Origin: Thalassomonas sp. RHCl1
GTDB taxonomy: Bacteria > Pseudomonadota > Gammaproteobacteria > Enterobacterales > Alteromonadaceae
Assembly: GCF_947387555.1 (NCBI RefSeq)
Contig: NZ_CANDNZ010000001.1
Span: forward strand, 744,001 to 808,000
Length of the DNA stretch: 64,000 nt
Direction: 5' to 3'
Below the pieces are notes generated by a model, which saw nothing but the letters and a program-made list of their open reading frames with translations, searched no databases and was not told the DNA's origin. Positions 8,322 through 17,308 of the stretch are shown one piece after another. Positions within the stretch are counted from its first letter, which is position 1. The number at the start of each line of letters is the position of its first letter. Position numbers and translations under genes: made by a program.

Positions 8322-9563
8322 ATGAAAATAGAACTGACGACAAACCGTTATAAAAGACGAAAATGGTTAATTGCCGCGGCATTGGCTACCGGGGTTGCCT
8401 GTGCCGCCTATGGTCTAACCGGTAGCGCTATTCCCGATATCGATATTGATAACTTAACTTTTGCCAAGGTGCAGCAGGGAGAGTTAAACCTTTATGCTGA
8501 AGCTTACGGTGAGTTTTATTCTGCCAAAGAGCGGTTATTAACGGCGCCGGCACAAGGCAAGGTCGCCGAGGTGTTGATTCGCCCGGGAGCCAAAGTGACA
8601 CAGGATACGGTTATTTTACGCCTGTCGAACCCTAAGCTTGAGCAGGAATTAAATCAGGCGAAAGGCCTGCTGGCACAGCAGCAAGCGCAAAAAGCGGCTT
8701 TTGAGTTTGAACAACAAAACCAGCGCCTGAATTACCGGGGCAGCATTGCCGATATTGAAGCGGCCATTGAAGAGGCTGAGCTGGAGCTGAGTGTCAATCA
8801 GGATTTAATGTCGCGGGGCGTGGCCGCTAAAATTGAGTTGCAACGGGCAAAATTAGCGGTTAAGCAACAAAAGAAGCGTTTAGTGTTTGAGCAGGAAAAA
8901 TATCAACAGTTGCAGGAGATGCAGCTATTCCAGCTTAAGCAGCGGGATATTGAAATAGCCCAGCAGCAGGCGAATATTGAAGTGCTGACAGCGCAATATG
9001 AGAACATGCAGGTCAGGGCTGGGATTAGCGGTAGTGTACAGGCTTTGGAAGTTGAATTGGGACAAAGTGTACAGCTGGGGCAGTCGCTGGCCAAAGTGGG
9101 CAGCGATCAGGAGTTGATTGCCCGTTTGCGTATCCCGCAGCGGCTGGCGGATCAAATCGATCTCAATGCACCTGTCAGCATAGACACGCAAAAAGGCCTG
9201 GTTAGCGGCCATATTACCCGCATTGAAACTTTAGTCTCTAATGGTGTGGTGCTGGCGGAGGCGGTACTTGACTCGGCGCTGACCAGTAATGCCCGTCCGG
9301 CGCTGCCGGTTACCGCCAGCATTTTTATGAAAACCGCCCCGGATGCCCTTTATATCAAGCAGTTTTCAGGAATGCGCCCCCACAGTACGCAGCAAGTTTT
9401 CGTACGGGATGAGGCCGGACTGGCCAGGCAAAAAGAAGTCACATTCGGTGAACTCTCCCAGGGCAAACTCATGGTGAAAAGCGGCCTTGAAAACAAGGAT
9501 GAAATTATTACCAGTAACCTGGAAGGGTTTACCCAATACGCACAGATTTCACTTGTGCATTAA
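8322..9563 (+). CDS. Periplasmic adaptor (HlyD/MacA-like) of an ABC efflux system
   Basis: Membrane-anchored periplasmic adaptor linking an inner-membrane ABC permease to an outer-membrane channel. The start chosen is ATG 8322, with GGAG 6 bases upstream, rather than the in-frame ATG at 8310. One N-terminal transmembrane segment (about residues 14-32) is followed by a barrel-sandwich half (LLTAPAQGKVAEVLIRPGAKV), a long Gln-rich alpha-helical hairpin (about 105-220), the second half (VRAGISGSVQALEVELGQSV), and a beta-barrel and membrane-proximal domain ending near 413. It is the first gene of the operon, followed 53 bases later by the ABC ATPase. Tripartite MacAB-type export is the likely role; the substrate is unknown and no TolC gene is attached here. 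Confidence 0.88.
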   Translation: MKIELTTNRYKRRKWLIAAALATGVACAAYGLTGSAIPDIDIDNLTFAKVQQGELNLYAEAYGEFYSAKERLLTAPAQGKVAEVLIRPGAKVTQDTVILRLSNPKLEQELNQAKGLLAQQQAQKAAFEFEQQNQRLNYRGSIADIEAAIEEAELELSVNQDLMSRGVAAKIELQRAKLAVKQQKKRLVFEQEKYQQLQEMQLFQLKQRDIEIAQQQANIEVLTAQYENMQVRAGISGSVQALEVELGQSVQLGQSLAKVGSDQELIARLRIPQRLADQIDLNAPVSIDTQKGLVSGHITRIETLVSNGVVLAEAVLDSALTSNARPALPVTASIFMKTAPDALYIKQFSGMRPHSTQQVFVRDEAGLARQKEVTFGELSQGKLMVKSGLENKDEIITSNLEGFTQYAQISLVH

Positions 9564-9616
9564 TGAATAACAAGCAGATAACAAGATATCGATAGTAAAG
9601 AATTAAAGGAAAAAGC

Positions 9617-10351
9617 ATGAAAGCAGCCAATACAGCAAGTAATTTATCAGAACAACAAAAAGCCGTTGTGACCATGAACAATATCCATAAGTCTTATACC
9701 GGCCAGCAAATTCAAACCCATGCCTTACAGGGTATTTCCCTGGATATTTACCAGGGGGAGTTTGTTGCCATTACCGGCCCTTCTGGTTGCGGCAAGTCTA
9801 CCCTGTTGTCCATTATGGGCTTGATGGACAGTGCCAGTGAAGGGGATTACCAGCTTAGCGATATCCAGACCTCGGGTTTAACCGTAGATCAGCGCAGCCA
9901 GATACGTAACCGCCATATCGGTTATGTGTTCCAGTCGTTTAACCTGATCGATACCTTGTCTGTGTTTGAGAATGTCGCCTTAGTATTAGAACACAGGAAT
10001 TGCCGTAAAGATGAAGTTAAAACCCGGGTGGAAGCCAGCCTGGAGCAAGTGGGCATGAGCCATAGAAAACACTACAAGCCTAACCAGTTATCCGGGGGGC
10101 AACAGCAACGTATCGCCATCGCCCGGGCTTTGGTGGGGGAGCCGGATTTATTATTGGTGGATGAGCCTACAGGCAACCTGGATACCAAAAACGGCGATCA
10201 GGTGATGAATCTATTGGCCGAGCTCAATAAGCAGGGGGCAACCATAGTCATGGTAACCCATGACAGCCGCTATACCCGCTGCGCCAACCGGCAAATTCAG
10301 CTGCTTGACGGTCAGATAGTTACCGAGCAAAAGGTTAAGGGGGCGGCATGA
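9617..10351 (+). CDS. ABC transporter ATP-binding protein (MacB/LolD type)
   Basis: Cytoplasmic ATPase that drives the partner permease encoded by the next gene. All catalytic motifs are present in its 244 residues: Walker [10 protein letters not shown] (about residues 54-62), Q-loop VFQSFNL, signature LSGGQQQR, Walker [13 protein letters not shown] and the H-loop VTHD. The sequence is typical of the LolD/MacB/FtsE group. The start has a strong AAAGGAAAA ribosome-binding site. Its stop overlaps the permease start by four bases (ATGA), so translation is coupled. Confidence 0.93.
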   Translation: MKAANTASNLSEQQKAVVTMNNIHKSYTGQQIQTHALQGISLDIYQGEFVAITGPSGCGKSTLLSIMGLMDSASEGDYQLSDIQTSGLTVDQRSQIRNRHIGYVFQSFNLIDTLSVFENVALVLEHRNCRKDEVKTRVEASLEQVGMSHRKHYKPNQLSGGQQQRIAIARALVGEPDLLLVDEPTGNLDTKNGDQVMNLLAELNKQGATIVMVTHDSRYTRCANRQIQLLDGQIVTEQKVKGAA

Positions 10352-12822
10352 GTATTTATAAACGTTCATTTTTACATGGTATCGGCCGGGTTTTTTCGCT
10401 GCCGCGCTTGAGCCTGCCACTGATTGTGACCTTAGGGCTGACCCTGGCGGCGGTGCTTAGTGTTATCGCGATTGTTTCGGTTTTGCTGTTTAAGCCGCTG
10501 CCGGGGATTAAGGATGAAGAAAACCTCCACAGCTTTTCGATGCGCCTGCAAATATCCGATAGCCTGCAAGTCTCTTTTTTCAACTGGCGCCGTATGGCGG
10601 ATTTCCAGCAAAAACTTGCCGGCTATGGTCAGTGGGGGGCAATCCGGGCCGATGAGGGACAGGCGGTGATTAATGATGTCACTTACCCTGTGAGTTATTA
10701 TGACGCCTCAAGCAATATCCTGGATGTCTTGGGCACTTCCTTGTTAATAGGGCAAGGCACAGATAAAACCGCGCCACAAGAGAGTATCTGGATCTCAAAT
10801 TCGTTATGGCAACAGGCCTTTTCCGGGCGGGAATCGGCCCTGGGAGAAACCATTATCCTTGGTGATAAGTCTTATATTCTGGCGGGGGTGATCGAGGACA
10901 TCAGCGCCGTGGGATCAGAACAGGCCATCTTAGCGCAACAAATCTGGTTGATCACTGAGCCAGAAAAGCTGCTGGCGCAAGAAGATACCGGCAGTATCGA
11001 TAACTCGGTGACCCAGCTGCTGTTAAGGGCCAATACCCAGGAATTACCGACAGAGCAGATGTTAACTAACTGGTTCGATAACTACCTGACAGCAAATTTT
11101 GATACGCCCCAGTTTATTGAGTTTGTGAAATCGAAACCTTTGTTGATTGAACAAAACCGCTATCGCGATAGCCTGGTGCAAGAGAGTGAAACCTTAGTGC
11201 TTATTCTTTTGGCCGCGGTGATCGGTTTACTGATCATGGCCAGTTTGAATTTATTAAACCTGTTTATCGCCCACTACCAGGGACGCAGTAAAGAATTTGC
11301 GATTCAGCTTAGCCTGGGAGCGAGCCTGGCGCGATTACGCACTATGCTGATCCTGGAAAACCTGCCCAGTTTTATTCTGGCTGCCGTGTTAGGCCTGCTG
11401 GTTTCCGGCTGGGCATTGCGGGGCTTGCCTGTGATTGCCGGTGAAACCCTGCCGCTGCTGGATATGCTCGCCCTGGATATGATGACCATTACCATGGCTT
11501 TTATTATGGTAATTTTTCTGACGGTTATTTTTTCTCTGGTGGCGTTAGTTGATGTCAACAAACAGGCCCTCAATGATACCCTCAACAGCAGCGGTAAAGG
11601 TATTGCCGCCCAGAGCAAACAGGGACTGAGCCGGCTGTTGATGGTATTACAGTTATCCCTGGCCACGGTGTTGTTAACCGGCTCTGTGATGCTGGCCAAG
11701 CAAAGTTATGATGTGGTCTACCAGGACCTGGGTTATCAGTTTAATAACAGTTATGAATTAACTTGGGAATATGGCGATGATAACTGGGCCGCTTCCTTGG
11801 GGGAGTTTGAACAATATGCCGGCAGTGAATATCAGCAGTTACATCAAGAGCTGACGGCTTCAATCAGCGCCTTATTGCCCGGCAGTGAGGTGGTTACCAC
11901 CAGCACCAGTCCGTTAAGCCGTCAGATAGATATTAATGTGATGATGGATGAGCAGCGCTCTGAGCAGGTCTTGTTTTTAAGCCGGGAGTTTAGCGTTAAC
12001 TACTTTTCTGCCTTTAGTATTGAGTTTGTTGCCGGCAAGGGGCCAAGCCGGCAGCAAATAGCGGCAAACGAGCGGGTGATCGTGATTGATGAACGTATGG
12101 CGAATAAACTGTTTCCCGGCGTCCCTTATCAGCAGGTGATAGGTAAAACCCTGACGCCGGGTTTAGGCGAAAATGTACAGCCGAGTGTGATCATCGGCAT
12201 CGTAGTCAATACCCTAGCCCGCACAGGTTCGCTGGATGAACTGGCTTTTCCTACCATTTATGCCAGCCCGGGAAATATCAGCTCGCGTTTACGGTTAACG
12301 GTATTAATGCCGCAAGGGGAAAGCCTTGAGCAGGTGGCAATCGAGCAGACGCTGAAGCAGCAATTCCCCCGCTTGATCGATTTAAGAGTCCAGTCGCTGG
12401 CGGATCGCTGGGACGAGCAAACCCTGGAACAAAGGATCAGTTTAGCGGTGATCTTAACCATGACCGGGTTAACCCTGTTCTTGGCGGTGATCGGTGTTGC
12501 CGGTTTGACCCAGCTGACCACCAACCAGAAGCGTTATGAGCTGGCGGTACGTATGGCCACAGGCGCCAAACAGAGCGGTTTATTGAAAATTATTTTCAAA
12601 GAAGCCTTATGGATGTTGGTTGCCGGTCTGAGTTTAGGTTTTATCCTGTCGGTCTTTGGCTATACACAGGTAAAAGAACAGGTTAGCATGATGCCAAGTT
12701 TTGACTGGAATACCATGTTATTGCTGGATATCGGCTTGATTGTCATCGTGCTGGTGGCGGTTGCCCTGCCGGCCTGGCGTATTATCAAGGCAGATCCGAT
12801 GCAGGCGCTGCGGGAACTGTAA
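10348..12822 (+). CDS. Duplicated MacB/FtsX-type ABC permease
   Basis: Inner-membrane permease of the operon's ABC exporter. At 824 residues it is about twice the length of a standard MacB-type core. The layout is TM (about 22-48), a large periplasmic domain, three TMs (about 280-400) with the FtsX-like KEFAIQLSLGAS loop, then the same order again (TM near 430-450, periplasmic domain, three TMs near 695-810 with YELAVRMATGAK). This resembles the duplicated orphan permeases (ADOP) first noticed in Acidobacteria. The last segment PAWRIIKADPMQALREL is the usual family ending. It starts inside the ATPase gene by a 4-base overlap. Substrate unknown. Confidence 0.88.
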   Translation: MSIYKRSFLHGIGRVFSLPRLSLPLIVTLGLTLAAVLSVIAIVSVLLFKPLPGIKDEENLHSFSMRLQISDSLQVSFFNWRRMADFQQKLAGYGQWGAIRADEGQAVINDVTYPVSYYDASSNILDVLGTSLLIGQGTDKTAPQESIWISNSLWQQAFSGRESALGETIILGDKSYILAGVIEDISAVGSEQAILAQQIWLITEPEKLLAQEDTGSIDNSVTQLLLRANTQELPTEQMLTNWFDNYLTANFDTPQFIEFVKSKPLLIEQNRYRDSLVQESETLVLILLAAVIGLLIMASLNLLNLFIAHYQGRSKEFAIQLSLGASLARLRTMLILENLPSFILAAVLGLLVSGWALRGLPVIAGETLPLLDMLALDMMTITMAFIMVIFLTVIFSLVALVDVNKQALNDTLNSSGKGIAAQSKQGLSRLLMVLQLSLATVLLTGSVMLAKQSYDVVYQDLGYQFNNSYELTWEYGDDNWAASLGEFEQYAGSEYQQLHQELTASISALLPGSEVVTTSTSPLSRQIDINVMMDEQRSEQVLFLSREFSVNYFSAFSIEFVAGKGPSRQQIAANERVIVIDERMANKLFPGVPYQQVIGKTLTPGLGENVQPSVIIGIVVNTLARTGSLDELAFPTIYASPGNISSRLRLTVLMPQGESLEQVAIEQTLKQQFPRLIDLRVQSLADRWDEQTLEQRISLAVILTMTGLTLFLAVIGVAGLTQLTTNQKRYELAVRMATGAKQSGLLKIIFKEALWMLVAGLSLGFILSVFGYTQVKEQVSMMPSFDWNTMLLLDIGLIVIVLVAVALPAWRIIKADPMQALREL

Positions 12823-12847
12823 ATAATGAGCGCCGGCGCCTAAAGTA

Positions 12848-12866
12848 AAACCCTGCGGGGTTTTGC
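12848..12866 (+). terminator. Hairpin within the efflux operon
   Basis: AAAACCC-TGC-GGGGTTTT followed by GCTTGTTTG forms a stem with a T-rich tail between the permease gene and the regulator gene. It may terminate or attenuate transcription, giving less regulator than transporter mRNA. Confidence 0.6.
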
Positions 12867-12910
12867 TTGTTTGTTATTGTTGATTTATTAGAGATAAAAG
12901 AGCATAGAAA

Positions 12911-14287
12911 ATGGAAAAACCTGCAAGTGCTGCTGCCAGAATACTGATCGCCGATGATGACGAGGATATTCGCCTGTCTCTGGCGTTATTGCTGAATGCC
13001 CACGGTTATCAGACAATAGAGGCGGCATCGCCCAAGGAAATCGCCGTCAGGGTCAATCAGGATAACCCGGATCTGGTGCTGCTGGACATGAACTTCAGCC
13101 GGGATACCACCAGCGGCGCCGAAGGGCTGGAACAGCTGGCTTTTTTACAGCAACAGCAATTGCCGGTGATCCTGATGACCGCCTGGGGCAGTATCGAGCT
13201 GGCGGTAGCGGGATTAAAGCAGGGAGCGGGGGACTTTATCGAAAAGCCTTGGGATAAACACCGCTTGCTGCAAAGCATCGAGCAGCAATTACAGCTGCAA
13301 AAATTAAAACAAAAAAACAGCGGCTTTGAGCAATTGCTCAGCGGCGACGGCGCCGAAAAGCAAGTGTGGATCAGTCAGTCCGAGCCGATGAAGGCCCTGG
13401 ATGCCCTGGTGGAGCAGGTGGCAAAAACCGATGCCAATATCCTGATTTTAGGGGAAAACGGCACCGGGAAATCCCAGCTGGCGCAGCGGATACATAAGCT
13501 GTCACAGCGCAGCGGCCATGCTTTTATTGCCGTGAATATGGCGGCGATCCCGGATAACCTGTTTGAAAGCGAATTATTTGGCCATCAAAAAGGCGCCTTT
13601 ACCGATGCCAAACAAAGCCGGGTCGGGCGTTTTGAATTAGCCGGACAGGGCACCTTGTTTCTCGATGAGATCGGCACCTTGCCGCTGACCCTGCAGCCGA
13701 AATTATTAAGGGTACTGGAAAGCGGCCACTATGAAGTGTTGGGGTCGAGTAAAACCCAAACCGCCGATGTTCGCCTGATCAGCGCCACCAATGCCGATTT
13801 AGAGCAGCAAGTGGCGGATAAAGCCTTTCGCCAGGATTTATTGTTTCGTTTAAATACCCTGGTACTGACCTTGCCGCCGTTAAGGGAGCGTATTGCTGAT
13901 ATTGCCCCCCTGGCTGAACACTTTATTGGTCATTTCAGTGGCCGCTATCAGAAAAAGGGCCTGGTGCTGAGTGCATGCGCCCTGGAAACATTAAAGCAGC
14001 ATACCTGGTCCGGTAATGTCCGTGAATTAAGTCATGTGATGGAGCGGGCGGTATTGCTGGCCCCGGATAATAGCGAAATCACCTCATCCCGGTTAAGCCT
14101 GTCCGGCAGTAAAAGCACGGATTTTGATGTACCGCTGCAGCCACTGGAAGCGCTGGAGCAGCAACTGATCCGCAAAGCCCTGGCCGCCACTAACGGCCAT
14201 GTCGCCAAAGCGGCGCCGCTGCTTGGACTTTCCCGCAATGCCATGTACCGCCGGCTGGAAAAATTTGGCATTGTCTATGACGCGTGA
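12911..14287 (+). CDS. Sigma-54-dependent NtrC-family response regulator
   Basis: Activator of RpoN promoters. The 458 residues hold a receiver domain (about 9-125; acidic pocket ADDDED, phospho-acceptor Asp59 in LLDMNF, Lys in EKPWD), an AAA+ domain (about 150-380; Walker A GENGTGKS, the sigma-54 contact loop as GAFTDA instead of the usual GAFTGA, Walker B TLFLDEIG) and a C-terminal Fis-type helix-turn-helix (HVAKAAPLLGLSRNAMYRRL). It lies between the exporter genes and its kinase, with which it overlaps by 11 bases. The sigma-54 promoter at 8224 suggests it activates its own operon. Confidence 0.93.
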   Translation: MEKPASAAARILIADDDEDIRLSLALLLNAHGYQTIEAASPKEIAVRVNQDNPDLVLLDMNFSRDTTSGAEGLEQLAFLQQQQLPVILMTAWGSIELAVAGLKQGAGDFIEKPWDKHRLLQSIEQQLQLQKLKQKNSGFEQLLSGDGAEKQVWISQSEPMKALDALVEQVAKTDANILILGENGTGKSQLAQRIHKLSQRSGHAFIAVNMAAIPDNLFESELFGHQKGAFTDAKQSRVGRFELAGQGTLFLDEIGTLPLTLQPKLLRVLESGHYEVLGSSKTQTADVRLISATNADLEQQVADKAFRQDLLFRLNTLVLTLPPLRERIADIAPLAEHFIGHFSGRYQKKGLVLSACALETLKQHTWSGNVRELSHVMERAVLLAPDNSEITSSRLSLSGSKSTDFDVPLQPLEALEQQLIRKALAATNGHVAKAAPLLGLSRNAMYRRLEKFGIVYDA

Positions 14288-15536
14288 GTCCAAAGTTATT
14301 TCCGCCCTGGTGCTGGTTTGTGCTGTTATTCTCTCCCTGTTAACGGCGCTGCTTTACAGTCTTAACTGGAGCCACCTCGGTGTCTTTACCCTGCTGTTTG
14401 TCGTGCTCTATCCCTTGATCTGGTTTAGCTGGCGGGTATGGCGCTTCTGGAGTTTGCCGCTGATGCAGCTAACCAGTTATACCCAGATGCTCAAAGAGGG
14501 TGAACATCGCCAGCAATTGCTGGCGGCGGGAAAAAACGAGCTTTTTAGCGAATTACTTGCCGAAATTGAAAGTTTAGCCGAGGTGAAAAGCCGCGAGCAA
14601 CAGCAGCTGGTCACGGTTGAACAGCTGGTGAGCCAGATCATGGATAGCTGGCATTTACCTGTTTGCCTGTTTAATGATAACAAAACCTTGCTTTATAGTA
14701 ATAATGCCGCCAATGTCTTGATCCAGCAGCCGGTGCTCCAGGGAAAACCGGGGCAGGAAATGGGATTTTGCTGGCAGCAAGACGGTATCTGTCATCCCGC
14801 CTTCGCCGCCGGTTGGCAAGTCAATACCATAGAATATCACCAGCAGGGGCAAAGCTACTGGTTGTTTTCTGCACTTAATATCAGTGACAGCCTGAACCAG
14901 GCGGAGATCACCAGTCAGAAAAATATTGTCCGGGTACTGAGCCATGAACTGAGGAACTCCCTGACCCCTATGGCCTCGATGGCGGATACCTTGTTAAGCA
15001 GCGAACAGTTTTCGCCTCCCCAGGTGCGTATGGTGCTCGAGCGTATCTTACAGCGCAGCCAGCGTTTACTTGGTTTTATCCAGCAATATGCCAGGTTAAA
15101 CCAGTTGCCGTCGGTCAACTGCAGCTGGTTTGAGTTTAACACTATATTGGATGAAGCCCGGGGCATGCTGCCGGATGCGGTTAGGGTCAATTATCGCGGT
15201 GAAGCCTTATGTTATGGTGATGCCGGGCAATTGAGCCAGCTGTTGATCAATCTGTTGAAAAATGCCGTTGAAGCCAAAAGCCAGCAAAGTGATGAAACGC
15301 CGGAGATAGATATCAGCCTCTATCATGAAAATAACCAGCAGTTTTTGACGGTTAAAGATAACGGCCCGGGCTTTGCCAACCTGGATAATGTGCTGACGCC
15401 TTTTTATACCACGAAATCCGGCGGCTCAGGCATAGGCCTGGCGTTGTGCGCGCAAATTATCCGCCTGCATGGCGGCGAGCTGATCCCACAAAACGGTGAA
15501 AACGGCGCTGTGGTTAAGATCAGCTTGCCTTTTTAG
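14277..15536 (+). CDS. Sensor histidine kinase paired with the NtrC-type regulator
   Basis: Membrane sensor that should phosphorylate the regulator encoded just upstream. The start chosen is ATG 14277, overlapping the regulator stop by 11 bases; an earlier in-frame ATG at 14199 would sit deep inside that gene. Two close TMs (about residues 8-27 and 31-50) leave almost no periplasmic loop, so sensing is probably intramembrane or cytoplasmic. A PAS-like domain (about 125-205) follows, then the H-box SHELRNSLTPMASM near residue 222 and the ATPase motifs LLKNAVEA, DNGPGF and GGSGIGLAL. It resembles NtrY/NtrB kinases. It ends 9 bases from a convergent gene. Confidence 0.9.
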   Translation: MTRESKVISALVLVCAVILSLLTALLYSLNWSHLGVFTLLFVVLYPLIWFSWRVWRFWSLPLMQLTSYTQMLKEGEHRQQLLAAGKNELFSELLAEIESLAEVKSREQQQLVTVEQLVSQIMDSWHLPVCLFNDNKTLLYSNNAANVLIQQPVLQGKPGQEMGFCWQQDGICHPAFAAGWQVNTIEYHQQGQSYWLFSALNISDSLNQAEITSQKNIVRVLSHELRNSLTPMASMADTLLSSEQFSPPQVRMVLERILQRSQRLLGFIQQYARLNQLPSVNCSWFEFNTILDEARGMLPDAVRVNYRGEALCYGDAGQLSQLLINLLKNAVEAKSQQSDETPEIDISLYHENNQQFLTVKDNGPGFANLDNVLTPFYTTKSGGSGIGLALCAQIIRLHGGELIPQNGENGAVVKISLPF

Positions 15537-15545
15537 CTGCGAGCC

Positions 15546-16436
15546 TCAGGTAAAACCGTACCAGGTGGCGGCATTATCATAAAGCAGTTGTGTAAGCTGC
15601 TGTTCGTTATAGGCAAGTTTAAGGTAATCTTGCCACAAGCCGCTATAAGTGGTGCTAAATAAACATAAGGGGAAATTACTGGCGAGCATCACCCGCTGTT
15701 CGCCAAAGATCCGGATACACTCGGCTATTACAGCGCCTGCCCACGACAGCTGATATTGGCGCTCGGCCATTTCCCAGCCGGAGCATTTTATTGCCACCGA
15801 GTCAAAAGCGCTTAAGCGTTTCAGGCCCGATAACCAGGCTTGCCAGTTACCGGTTTGCTTATCTGCTGCCGCCGTTAACGTCTCAAGGTAGGGAGGCCAG
15901 CCGGCATGGTTGATGATGACGTTTAACCCCGGTATTTGTTCGAGTATTTTGGCCAGTACAGTGACGGCTTTATCGTCTGCCAGTGGCATCTGCAGGTCAA
16001 AGCTTAATCCGGCATCGGCTAAGCGCCCTAAATTAGCTTGCACCTTGGGCTGTTCGAGTAATTCAATGGCTTGCTGATCGAGAATGTGGCGACAGCCCGT
16101 TACCGAGGGGTAAGTGAGCAGTTGCATCAGCTGCTGCTCAAATACCATAGGCTCAAGCTCAAGATCGATAAAAGCGACGCTTTTAAAGGGCAAACGGCAG
16201 CTTTGCTCCAGGTAGGCTATTTCCCGCCAGGGACGGGCATTGTCAAATCCCGCTTCGATATGGACAAAACCCGCCAGGCTCAGAGGAGCCGGAGTTAAAT
16301 CGGACTCGGTGAAGTTTTGGTTGATCTTGCCCTTATCTTGCCAGAAAGGGGGGTTATCGAGTGCCAACCAGGCATACTCCCCCTGGGTTAAATCGAACAG
16401 GTGCAGGTGGGGATCTATGATGTTTTCAATGGACAT
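15546..16436 (-). CDS. Amidohydrolase family protein (possible sugar lactonase)
   Basis: Metal-dependent hydrolase of the amidohydrolase-2 type. The 296 residues start with the metal-binding IIDPHLHLFDL motif and carry the later family features: VIINHAGWPP near residue 175, KCSGW near 218 and LASNFPLC near 250 (the place of the usual S-D/N-x-P motif). Close relatives include L-fuconolactone and L-rhamnono-lactone hydrolases. The upstream neighbour on the same strand is an SDR dehydrogenase like those of non-phosphorylating L-fucose breakdown. A lactonase role is therefore plausible but inferred. The gap between the two genes is 50 bases. Confidence 0.78.
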   Translation of the reverse strand: MSIENIIDPHLHLFDLTQGEYAWLALDNPPFWQDKGKINQNFTESDLTPAPLSLAGFVHIEAGFDNARPWREIAYLEQSCRLPFKSVAFIDLELEPMVFEQQLMQLLTYPSVTGCRHILDQQAIELLEQPKVQANLGRLADAGLSFDLQMPLADDKAVTVLAKILEQIPGLNVIINHAGWPPYLETLTAAADKQTGNWQAWLSGLKRLSAFDSVAIKCSGWEMAERQYQLSWAGAVIAECIRIFGEQRVMLASNFPLCLFSTTYSGLWQDYLKLAYNEQQLTQLLYDNAATWYGFT

Positions 16437-16486
16437 AGGCGAAGAGATCTTTGTTTTATGGTTTAATTTCTTTATTTATGACCGTT

Positions 16487-17212
16487 TTATTGCGCGGTAT
16501 AGCCGCCGTCGATCACCTGCAAACTGCCGGTGATAAAGCCGGCTTTGTCTGAGGCAAGAAATGAGACCAGTTCAGCCACCTCTTCCGGCTGACCAAGTCG
16601 TCCCAAAGGTTGCAGGTCCGCTTCTTCTTTGTGCACCTGGTTTTTATCGGCACCGGATTTTTGGCAGTAGTTATCTATTGCCTTATGGTACAAGGGGGTT
16701 TCTATGGTGCCGGGGCAAACGGCATTGGCGCGGATATTATATCGGGCATAATCCAGGGCGGTGGTTTTGGCGATCGAGGCCAGGGAAGCCTTGCTCAGGT
16801 TATAGGCAAAAGAATTTTGTTTGGCGATCAGCGCCTGATCGGAAGAGATCAGGATAATGGCACCGCCCTTGTTGGCTTTCATATTGGGCAGCACGGCTTT
16901 GATCGCGGCATAGGCGCCTTTGACATTGATATTAAAAACCTTGTCCAAATCTTCTTCCGGGGTATCTTCGATGGTGGCGGAGTAATGGATACCGGCATTG
17001 GACACTAACACATCGATGACATGTTCCCGGGCAATCTCTGTTATGATGCGGTTAACTTCCTGCACTTGGGTAATATCACACTGGCAAAATTCGCCTTCGC
17101 CTGAAGGGGTTAAATCCAGGTTAAAGACCCGGTAACCCTGGGTTAAAAATTTCTGTACTATGCTCAGGCCAATACCTGAACTGCCGCCGGTGACGATACA
17201 TACCCTTTTCAT
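16487..17212 (-). CDS. Short-chain dehydrogenase/reductase (2-keto-3-deoxy-sugar-acid dehydrogenase-like)
   Basis: NAD(P)-dependent oxidoreductase with a Rossmann fold. The 241 residues show the cofactor motif TGGSSGIG (8-15), an acidic Asp after strand 2 (NLDLT, favouring NAD), NAG at about 83, the catalytic Ser in ILISSDQ and the YNLSK active-site Tyr/Lys, then VCPGTIETPL. The pattern is close to 2-keto-3-deoxy-L-fuconate dehydrogenases. Together with the following amidohydrolase it may form a two-gene remnant of a sugar-acid pathway; transporter, dehydratase and aldolase genes are not present here. The ribosome-binding site is weak. Confidence 0.82.
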   Translation of the reverse strand: MKRVCIVTGGSSGIGLSIVQKFLTQGYRVFNLDLTPSGEGEFCQCDITQVQEVNRIITEIAREHVIDVLVSNAGIHYSATIEDTPEEDLDKVFNINVKGAYAAIKAVLPNMKANKGGAIILISSDQALIAKQNSFAYNLSKASLASIAKTTALDYARYNIRANAVCPGTIETPLYHKAIDNYCQKSGADKNQVHKEEADLQPLGRLGQPEEVAELVSFLASDKAGFITGSLQVIDGGYTAQ

Positions 17213-17308
17213 TGCTTTGTTTTATTCCAGTAAGTGATTGGCAAAATGCTTTGTTAAAAGGTTTAGGATAATAAAGCTTAGCGGCTTTTTCTGCCAGCAT
17301 TAATACTG

